Assembly (NCBI GenBank): GCA_045403215.1
Contig: JAXIOW010000050.1
Span: 1-5,296 of the forward strand
Direction of reading: 5' to 3'
Length of the DNA: 5,296 bases
Source: NS-12 sp045403215
GTDB lineage: Bacteria; Nitrospirota; Nitrospiria; Nitrospirales; NS-4
Each line of letters begins with the position of its first letter. Position 1 is the first letter of the stretch. Positions 1 through 4,565 of this stretch are shown here, piece by piece. Position numbers and translations under genes: made by a program. The notes under the pieces were generated by a model, which searched no databases, was not told where the DNA came from, and worked only from the letters and a program-made list of their open reading frames with translations.

Positions 1-549
1 CATCTCGAACGGGCGCGCGCGTACCTGGAGGTAGGATTGACCGGGGCCGCGAAGCGCCGCGAGTGGCTGACGCTCCTGCGCGGCTACGTACCCTGGTACT
101 TGGGACTCTGGAGACGCACGCCCTTGCCGGATCGCGAGGCGCTCCGGCACCGCAAGGTCTCGGAAAAACTCTCGTGCGCCGAGCGCGCGAGCCGGCGCCT
201 TGCCCGCACAATTCTGTACGCGATGGCACTCTATCGTGCAGCGCTGCGCGACGATCAGGGCCGGCAGAACCGGATCGAGGAGATCGGCGAGGACATTCTC
301 ACGATCGCCGCCACGGCCCTGCATGCCGAGGCGCTTCACCGCACACAGGGGGACGGCCACGTCTGGGATCTCGCCGACGAATTCTTCCGCGAGGCCGTCA
401 CGCGCATTGACGCCAACGTCGCCGGCCTCCTCCGCAACGACGATCATCAGCCCGCCGCCGTCGGGCAGCGCGCCCTGCGCAGCCAGTACCCTTCCCTCTC
501 CGGCGGCATCATCCAGCGCAGCCTCGACGACTACATCCGGAAGGAATGA
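1..549 (+). CDS. Acyl-CoA dehydrogenase-like protein, C-terminal fragment (5' end outside window)
   Basis: The frame is open from the first base, so this is the last 182 codons of a longer gene. The in-frame TTG at 37 is an internal codon, not a convincing start. The visible part is almost all alpha-helical and rich in Arg, Ala and Glu. It contains a segment reading roughly ERASRRLARTILYAMALY, followed by an acidic stretch around RIEEIGEDILTIAATALHAEA. This arrangement resembles the extra C-terminal helical domain of long acyl-CoA dehydrogenases of the VLCAD/ACAD9 type, where such helices follow the FAD-binding catalytic domain and help in dimerisation or membrane contact. If correct, the enzyme oxidises acyl-CoA to enoyl-CoA in fatty-acid beta-oxidation and passes electrons to ETF. 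No FAD or catalytic Glu motif is in the window, so the assignment rests on the tail alone. The stop is TGA at 547-549; a strong hairpin starts 2 bp later. Confidence 0.62.
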   Translation, partial: HLERARAYLEVGLTGAAKRREWLTLLRGYVPWYLGLWRRTPLPDREALRHRKVSEKLSCAERASRRLARTILYAMALYRAALRDDQGRQNRIEEIGEDILTIAATALHAEALHRTQGDGHVWDLADEFFREAVTRIDANVAGLLRNDDHQPAAVGQRALRSQYPSLSGGIIQRSLDDYIRKE

Positions 550-550
550 A

Positions 551-586
551 GGGGACTGGCTCGCTTTCCTAAGCGTGCCTGTCCCC
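551..586. repeat. Long imperfect hairpin after the dehydrogenase gene, REP-like palindrome or weak terminator
   Basis: Bases 551-566 pair with 571-586 around a TCCT loop (567-570). Fourteen of 16 positions pair, and the two exceptions are T-T mismatches at 557/580 and 561/576. The outer arms are GGGGAC and GTCCCC. It lies 1 bp after the TGA of the upstream gene. The tract after it is ATTTCTG rather than a run of T, so it is a poor classical rho-independent terminator. The symmetrical mismatches and the GTCCCCATTT border resemble the dispersed palindromes found in many copies in some environmental genomes, often near RAYT-type transposases. That resemblance is from memory. The hairpin itself is directly visible. 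Confidence 0.7.
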
Positions 587-604
587 ATTTCTGCCCCATT
601 TCTG
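583..604. repeat. Tandem 11-bp direct repeat, two perfect copies
   Basis: CCCCATTTCTG occurs at 583-593 and again at 594-604, directly abutting, followed by CCC. The first copy starts within the right arm of the 551-586 hairpin, so the border of the palindrome has been duplicated. The duplication is exact. Slippage at the edge of the palindrome is the simplest origin. Confidence 0.75.
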
Positions 605-692
605 CCCTCGCCGCGACAGGGCCTGAAATCCTGAGACATCCCGCATCAACAGTCACGAACGCCTCGCATGGGATTTGCAGCTTTCAGGAAGG

Positions 693-1814
693 ATGAAGCT
701 TTCTCGATGGGTCTCTCCCAATCTGGTGATTGTCGCGGCCCTGGCTGTCGTCTACCTGATCGCGGCCAAGCTCGGGTTGATGCTCGCCTTCGTGCAGGCG
801 AGCGCCACGGTGGTGTGGCCGCCCACCGGAATCGCCCTGGCGGCCTTCCTGGTGTTCGGGTATCGCGTCTGGCCCGGCATCTTCGTCGGCGCATTCCTGG
901 CGAACGTCATGACAGAGGGCGCAGTCGCCATCTCGCTCGGCATCGCGGCCGGCAACACGCTTGAAGGAGTCACAGGGGCGTACCTGGTGAATCGGTTCGC
1001 CGGCGGCACTCACGCCTTCGACCGGCCGCAGGATGTGTTCAGATTCGCGGTCCTCGCCGGAACGATCAGCACGATGGTGAGCGCCACGGTCGGCGTGACT
1101 AGCCTGTCGCTCCGCGGCTTCGCCAGCTGGGCCGACTATAGAGCGATCTGGTCGACCTGGTGGCTCGGGGATGCGGTGGGTGCTCTCCTGATAGCCCCGC
1201 TGCTCGTGCTGTGGCTCACGAATCCCCGCGTGCACTGGCAGCGAAAACGGGCTTACGAGGCGGCCGGCTTGCTGCTCTGTCTCGTGGTCGTCGGTCAGAT
1301 GGTGTTCGGCGGGTGGAATCCTCTCAAAGTCAAAGATTACCCGCTCGACTACTTCTGCGTACCGATCCTCGTGTGGGCGGCGTTTCGGTTCGGTCAACGT
1401 GAAACGGCGACGGCCACCGTCCTGCTCTCGGGAATCGCACTCTGGGGCACCATGCGTGGGTTCGGTCCCTTTGTCAGGGACACGCCGCACGAGTCCCTGC
1501 TGTTGTTGCAAGCGTTCGTGGGCGTCACCGCCTTGCTGGCCATGGTGTTTGCCGCGTTGGTGTCCGAGCGCAATCGGAGTGAAGCGAAACGCGAGGCGCT
1601 CCTTCAGGAGTTGCTACACGCCAATGAGCACATCACGGCCTTACGGGGTATGCTGCCCATGTGCGCCTCGTGCAAGAAGATCCGGGATGACGAGGGCTAC
1701 TGGGACTACATCGAGAACTACATCCAAACGCATTCGGAGGCGACGGTGACCCACGGCCTCTGCCCGGACTGCATGAAGAAACTCTACCCGGAATTTGTAA
1801 GGCACGCTCAGTAA
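693..1814 (+). CDS. MASE1-domain membrane sensor with C-terminal coiled coil and four-Cys tail
   Basis: A 373-residue integral membrane protein. Residues about 10-290 form a MASE1 domain: around eight or more hydrophobic helices with the family signatures VVWPPTGIALA (40-50), RVWPGIFVGAFLANV (58-72), AAGNTLE (85-91) and WWLGDAVGALLIAPLL (156-171). MASE1 is a membrane sensory domain usually joined to GGDEF, EAL or histidine kinase modules. Here none follows. A short charged coiled coil (about 289-318) leads into a tail with C324-x2-C327 and C357-x2-C360, reading MCASCKKIRDDEGYW and then HGLCPDC. This tail also ends many response-regulator and PAS proteins. Its function is not established; the CxxC pairs suggest metal binding or redox chemistry. 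I chose the ATG at 693. AGGAAGG directly abuts it, which is tighter than ideal; an in-frame TTG at 675 is possible and would add six residues. No promoter is evident upstream. The next gene starts 12 bp after the TAA, so the two are probably co-transcribed. Confidence 0.88.
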   Translation: MKLSRWVSPNLVIVAALAVVYLIAAKLGLMLAFVQASATVVWPPTGIALAAFLVFGYRVWPGIFVGAFLANVMTEGAVAISLGIAAGNTLEGVTGAYLVNRFAGGTHAFDRPQDVFRFAVLAGTISTMVSATVGVTSLSLRGFASWADYRAIWSTWWLGDAVGALLIAPLLVLWLTNPRVHWQRKRAYEAAGLLLCLVVVGQMVFGGWNPLKVKDYPLDYFCVPILVWAAFRFGQRETATATVLLSGIALWGTMRGFGPFVRDTPHESLLLLQAFVGVTALLAMVFAALVSERNRSEAKREALLQELLHANEHITALRGMLPMCASCKKIRDDEGYWDYIENYIQTHSEATVTHGLCPDCMKKLYPEFVRHAQ

Positions 1815-1826
1815 ACGCGGCGCCTG

Positions 1827-2420
1827 ATGCTCATCGCGCTCATGCTCGCCTACCTGTTTCCCGCCGAGGAGCGGGTCAACCCGTTCTTCTTCGCCGGGCG
1901 GGTACTCGTGTATGGCTTGCTGATCTTCTGGGGCGTGAAGTTCATCGCGACTCCGATGGAGACGAACTACGTGGGCGGGCACTTCATGCACCTCATCAAC
2001 CTCCCGTTCCATGAAGCGGGGCATCTTGTCTTCATGCCTTTCGGCCGGTTCATGACCGTGCTCGGCGGCAGCCTGGGGCAGCTCCTCATGCCGCTGATCT
2101 GTGTGGGGGCGTTCCTCTTCTATAACAATGACACCTTCGGCGCGTCGGTGGCGCTCTGGTGGTTCGCCGAAAGCCTGATGGACCTCGCGCCTTACATCAA
2201 CGACGCGCGGGACCTCCAGCTGATCCTGTTAGGCGGGGTCACCGGGCAGGAAGTGGAAGGGCATGATTGGGAATACCTGTTGTCCAACCTCGGCTGGTCG
2301 CAATACGACCACACGCTCGCCCACGCGGCCTACAACATCGGCAACTTTGTCATGGTGCTCGCCTTCCTCTGGGGCGCGTCTCTCCTCTACTGTCAATACC
2401 GGAACCTGGACAGGACCTAA
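1827..2420 (+). CDS. Membrane HExxH protein, putative M50-like zinc metalloprotease
   Basis: A 197-residue protein with about four to five hydrophobic segments (about 23-43, 77-98, 104-120, 128-138, 169-188). An HEAGH motif (62-66) follows the helix-entry sequence INLPFHEAGH, the zinc-binding HExxH arrangement of membrane-embedded M50/site-2-type proteases. A conserved-looking DLAPYINDARD stretch (119-129) could supply the third zinc ligand (Asp), and HDWEYLL (146-152) lies beyond it. The length is short for an M50 protease, and no PDZ or CBS domain is present. It looks like the compact family of uncharacterised bacterial M50-like membrane proteins, and proteolysis is inferred. The start at ATG 1827 follows the MASE1 stop by 12 bp, with no clear Shine-Dalgarno sequence, which points to translational coupling. 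ATG 1842 is a later alternative. The gene is in the same frame as MASE1, separated by one TAA and four codons. Confidence 0.82.
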   Translation: MLIALMLAYLFPAEERVNPFFFAGRVLVYGLLIFWGVKFIATPMETNYVGGHFMHLINLPFHEAGHLVFMPFGRFMTVLGGSLGQLLMPLICVGAFLFYNNDTFGASVALWWFAESLMDLAPYINDARDLQLILLGGVTGQEVEGHDWEYLLSNLGWSQYDHTLAHAAYNIGNFVMVLAFLWGASLLYCQYRNLDRT

Positions 2421-2440
2421 ACGCAAGCGACAGACCCGCG

Positions 2441-2461
2441 ACCCTTCGACTGGTTCAGGGT
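2441..2461. repeat. Short palindromic repeat unit between the HExxH gene and the small ORF
   Basis: ACCCT (2441-2445) and AGGGT (2457-2461) form a perfect 5-bp inverted repeat around an 11-base loop containing TCGACTGG. The form CCCTTCGAC...CAGGG matches, as I recall it, a palindromic repeat scattered through intergenic regions of many environmental bacterial genomes. A second, overlapping stem GGTGA/TCACC (2459-2463 with 2475-2479) is possible. There is no T run after either, so termination is not convincing. Confidence 0.45.
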
Positions 2462-2507
2462 GACTGGCTTCCCCTCACCAGAAGCCATCCGGTAGGATAG
2501 TCACCAC

Positions 2508-2514
2508 GGGGGAG
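2508..2514 (+). promoter_or_regulatory. Ribosome binding site for the 2517 gene
   Basis: The purine run GGGGGAG ends 2 bp before the ATG at 2517. The spacing is short, but it is the only Shine-Dalgarno-like sequence close to this start, and it supports ATG 2517 over any internal codon. Confidence 0.45.
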
Positions 2515-2516
2515 CC

Positions 2517-2831
2517 ATGGGAGCCGTTCCTTATTCAACCGTGGCGGAAGCGGTGCAGGGGCTGAATGTCCGGGGCTTCACGGCGAATTTCGAGGTTGCC
2601 GGCGACGGCCTCCGAGCCGTGGACAGCGGCAAGACCTTCACGGCTCAACAACTCACGATCGTCGAGCATCACCGGTTTGAAGGCGCGAGCGATCCCGACG
2701 ACATGTCGGTCGTCTATGGGATTGCGGCTTCAGATGGAACGCGAGGCGTCGTCGTGGACGCCTACGGAGTCTACGCCGATCCCCGGCTCAGCGAGCTCCT
2801 CAAGAACGTGAAGGTTCGGGAAGGACTTTAG
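2517..2831 (+). CDS. Small conserved protein of the family mislabelled phosphoribosylpyrophosphate synthetase
   Basis: A 104-residue soluble protein with no signal peptide or membrane segment. It starts with a helix around TVAEAVQGLNVRGF (8-21), followed by a beta-rich middle. The two recognisable blocks are HRFEGASDPDDMSVVYGI (52-69) and RGVVVDAYGVYAD (76-88). The same blocks (FEG-x-SDPDD-x-x-VVYAI, then GV-x-V-x-x-YG-x-Y-x-D) occur in a family of about 100-residue proteins common in Bacteroidota and other environmental bacteria. Databases often label these phosphoribosylpyrophosphate synthetase. The real enzyme is about 310 residues with a PRPP-binding loop, and neither is present here, so that name should not be transferred. 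Function is unknown. It may be co-oriented with, but separately expressed from, the HExxH gene 96 bp upstream. Its TAG overlaps the stop of the convergent radical SAM gene. Confidence 0.78.
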   Translation: MGAVPYSTVAEAVQGLNVRGFTANFEVAGDGLRAVDSGKTFTAQQLTIVEHHRFEGASDPDDMSVVYGIAASDGTRGVVVDAYGVYADPRLSELLKNVKVREGL

Positions 2832-4480
2832 GAAGAAGGAGAGGCTGACGCTTTGCCCCGCACGAGCTGGGCACGTTGCTTCTGCACTTCGCGTACCCGC
2901 CGGTTGTAGAATTCGAACACGGCCGGGAGGACCGCAGTGGAGATGTGGAGCCGCCGGTCGATGAGCTCGAAGAGCCGGTTGATGCCCCAGACGGGCGGGG
3001 TGACGACGACCGCCGCGAAGCGGGTGAGAGCCCGGAAGAGTTTGAGCGACGCAATTTTCTTGGGGATGTACAGGAGGACAGGCACGACCCCCGTCTTCTC
3101 GATCCAGGTATACCTCGTCGCGGTTTCCAGGAGGCTGCACAGAAAATAGAGAGGATCGAGGAACAGCCCTCGGTGGCGGTACATCTTCAAGAGGGACAAC
3201 GCGAGCCTGAAGGGCGTCCGCTGGCCGAACTTGATCTTCTGCTTGATCTGATTGAGTTCCTCGCCCTTGATCCGCTCCATCCCCGGCTTCTCACGTCCGG
3301 TCTGAGGGTCGTGGATGAGATTGTGTAGGTCGGATCCTTCCGGGACCCTCAGACGGTTTGTCACAAGGGTATCGACGTCCCAGCGACGGCCGAACTCGAG
3401 GAATTCCATCATGTCTTCTCTCGTCTCCCCGGGCGAGCCAAGCAGGAAGTTGCAGAGGAGGAAGATGTTGGTTTCATTGATCATCTTCATGGCCTGCTCG
3501 GTTTCCTCCATCGTCTGCACCTTGCGGTAAAACTTGAGGGTCTCATCCTTGAGGGACTCCACACCGAAGGCGAGCGCGAGGAGGCCGGCCCGCTCGAGTT
3601 TCTTCATGCCCGCGACATCACTCTCAATGATGTGGTCGACACGGCCCGTGCCGATCAGGATCTTCCGGACATCGTGCTCGATGAGGAGGTCCGCCAGTTC
3701 GTCGAGCGCCTTCATGTCCGTGGTCATGTCATCGTCCACCCAGAGGACGATGGGCGCTTCGATCTCGGAGAGTTCTCGGAACTGGCTTTGCGGCGAACGC
3801 CCCTGCCAGCGCAGGAAGCTCCCGTCGGTATCCTTCCCGTATTGGTAGCAAAAGCGGCACTTGTAGTTGCACCCCACCGCGGCGCGGACCAGATCGACCG
3901 GGATGCCGAGGAGCCGATAGTCGTACTTCGGGTTGCGGAGGGTTCTCTTCGGATAGACCTCGTCGGAGAGCCGGTGCACGACGCTCGGGGTACCGACAAG
4001 CTCATTTCCCTTCCTGTACGTCAAGTTGCTGACGGATTCCGGGGAGCCGGCTTCAAGCAATTCCCGGATGGGGGTGTCGGGCATGCCTCGAATGACCACA
4101 TCAATCTTCGGGTACGCCTTGAGGGCCTCCTCGGGATTCGCGAAGCCGGTTCCACCGGCCACGATGGGAGTGCCCTCCGGGATTTGATCGAGAACCTCGG
4201 AGATGACATGGACGCCCCACTTGCCGAAGATCGAGCAGTCCTCGAAGAAACCGTACAGGCAGACGAGGTCCGCCTTCTGGAGATGGTCCCGGATGTCGTT
4301 CTCGAACCGCATGTCGAGAAGGGTTGCGTTCCTCCCGGCTGCAACGATCCCGGCCTGGAGGTACTCGGCGGCGAGAGGAGGGAAGTTCGAGTACGGGTTG
4401 ACGTAGGTGAAGGGGTAGACGATCAGGACGTCGCGGATGTCCCCCTTCTTCTTGTTCACGTAAGACAGTTCGGAAACCAT
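2828..4480 (-). CDS. B12-binding-domain radical SAM protein, substrate unknown
   Basis: A 550-residue protein with two recognisable domains. Residues about 16-170 form a Rossmann-like cobalamin-binding-type domain: VLIVYPF (18-24), PPLAAEYLQAGIVAAG (34-49), LLDMRF (54-59) and VAGGTGFANPEEALKAYP (107-124). Residues about 190-420 form a radical SAM domain with C204-x3-C208-x2-C211 (GCNYKCRFCYQYG) to bind the 4Fe-4S cluster, then DDD (249-251), FGVESLKDETLKFYRK (305-320) and LLGSPGETREDMMEF (346-360). Cleavage of S-adenosylmethionine to a 5'-deoxyadenosyl radical is expected. The usual cobalamin DxHxxG motif is not visible (LLDMRFEND in its place), so cobalamin binding is uncertain. The C-terminal 130 residues are basic and amphipathic with hydrophobic runs at 465-472 and 488-500, suggesting membrane contact. 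No neighbour identifies a substrate. The ATG at 4480 has GGGAGAGG 6 bp upstream. The TAA lies inside the end of the convergent 104-residue gene. Confidence 0.92.
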   Translation of the reverse strand: MVSELSYVNKKKGDIRDVLIVYPFTYVNPYSNFPPLAAEYLQAGIVAAGRNATLLDMRFENDIRDHLQKADLVCLYGFFEDCSIFGKWGVHVISEVLDQIPEGTPIVAGGTGFANPEEALKAYPKIDVVIRGMPDTPIRELLEAGSPESVSNLTYRKGNELVGTPSVVHRLSDEVYPKRTLRNPKYDYRLLGIPVDLVRAAVGCNYKCRFCYQYGKDTDGSFLRWQGRSPQSQFRELSEIEAPIVLWVDDDMTTDMKALDELADLLIEHDVRKILIGTGRVDHIIESDVAGMKKLERAGLLALAFGVESLKDETLKFYRKVQTMEETEQAMKMINETNIFLLCNFLLGSPGETREDMMEFLEFGRRWDVDTLVTNRLRVPEGSDLHNLIHDPQTGREKPGMERIKGEELNQIKQKIKFGQRTPFRLALSLLKMYRHRGLFLDPLYFLCSLLETATRYTWIEKTGVVPVLLYIPKKIASLKLFRALTRFAAVVVTPPVWGINRLFELIDRRLHISTAVLPAVFEFYNRRVREVQKQRAQLVRGKASASPSS

Positions 4481-4486
4481 GCCTAG

Positions 4487-4494
4487 CCTCTCCC
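4487..4494 (-). promoter_or_regulatory. Ribosome binding site of the radical SAM gene
   Basis: On the minus strand GGGAGAGG is followed by 6 bases and then ATG (4480-4478). This is a strong Shine-Dalgarno sequence at good spacing, which fixes the start of the radical SAM protein. Confidence 0.75.
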
Positions 4495-4499
4495 TTCTG

Positions 4500-4550
4500 G
4501 AGTTGACAGCAACCGGTCAGGCTACTCTCTTATAGGCATGGTGTCAACTC
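4500..4550. promoter_or_regulatory. Operator-like inverted repeat spanning the radical SAM promoter
   Basis: GAGTTGACA (4500-4508) and TGTCAACTC (4542-4550) are a perfect 9-bp inverted repeat separated by 33 bp. The right arm contains the -35 box of the minus-strand promoter, and the left arm falls just past the predicted transcription start. The arm centres (4504 and 4546) are 42 bp apart, about four turns of B-DNA, so both arms face the same side of the helix. Since the right arm is upstream of the transcript start, this cannot be an RNA hairpin of that mRNA. A protein-binding dyad, probably repressing, is the likelier reading. Confidence 0.5.
4519..4547 (-). promoter_or_regulatory. Sigma70-type promoter of the radical SAM gene
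   Basis: Read on the minus strand, a perfect -35 box TTGACA (4547-4542) is followed by a 17-base spacer and TAGCCT (4524-4519) as the -10 box. The -10 keeps the three most important positions of TATAAT (T, A and final T) but is otherwise weak, which suits a regulated promoter. Transcription would start near 4512, giving a leader of about 32 bases that includes the ribosome binding site. The promoter lies in the gap after the SUMF1 gene on the same strand, so the radical SAM gene can be expressed independently of it. Confidence 0.6.
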
Positions 4551-4565
4551 ACACTTAGCTGCGCC

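Noticed and set aside
37..549. TTG at 37 as the true start of a 170-residue protein
   Set aside because: The frame is open to base 1 and the same helical protein continues upstream, so a gene cut by the window edge is more likely.
605..621. CCCT/AGGG inverted repeat after the 11-bp duplication as a terminator
   Set aside because: The stem has only four pairs with a 9-base loop and no T run.
679..703. Direct repeat AGCTTTC at 679-685 and 697-703 around the MASE1 start
   Set aside because: Only 7 bp and easily due to chance; no regulatory structure could be supported.
684..1511. Minus-strand open frame (275 codons) opposite the MASE1 gene
   Set aside because: Its translation is a low-complexity Arg/Glu/His-rich sequence with no membrane or domain features, while the plus strand encodes a clear MASE1 domain.
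1812..1838. Frameshift or nonsense break of a single MASE1-protease fusion gene
   Set aside because: The genes are in the same frame, but the Cys tail ends at its usual KKLYPE boundary and the second protein begins with a normal N-terminus, so two intact genes are the simpler reading.
3632..4486. Long plus-strand open frame (284 codons) opposite the radical SAM gene
   Set aside because: It is antisense to a well-supported radical SAM reading frame, has no recognisable domain, and its Asp/Val/Arg/Glu-rich composition is what GC-rich antisense frames give.
4503..4536. Plus-strand promoter from TTGACA (4503-4508) and TATAGG (4531-4536)
   Set aside because: The 22-bp spacer is too long for sigma70 and no plus-strand gene lies downstream. 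The TTGACA is explained as the second arm of the inverted repeat.
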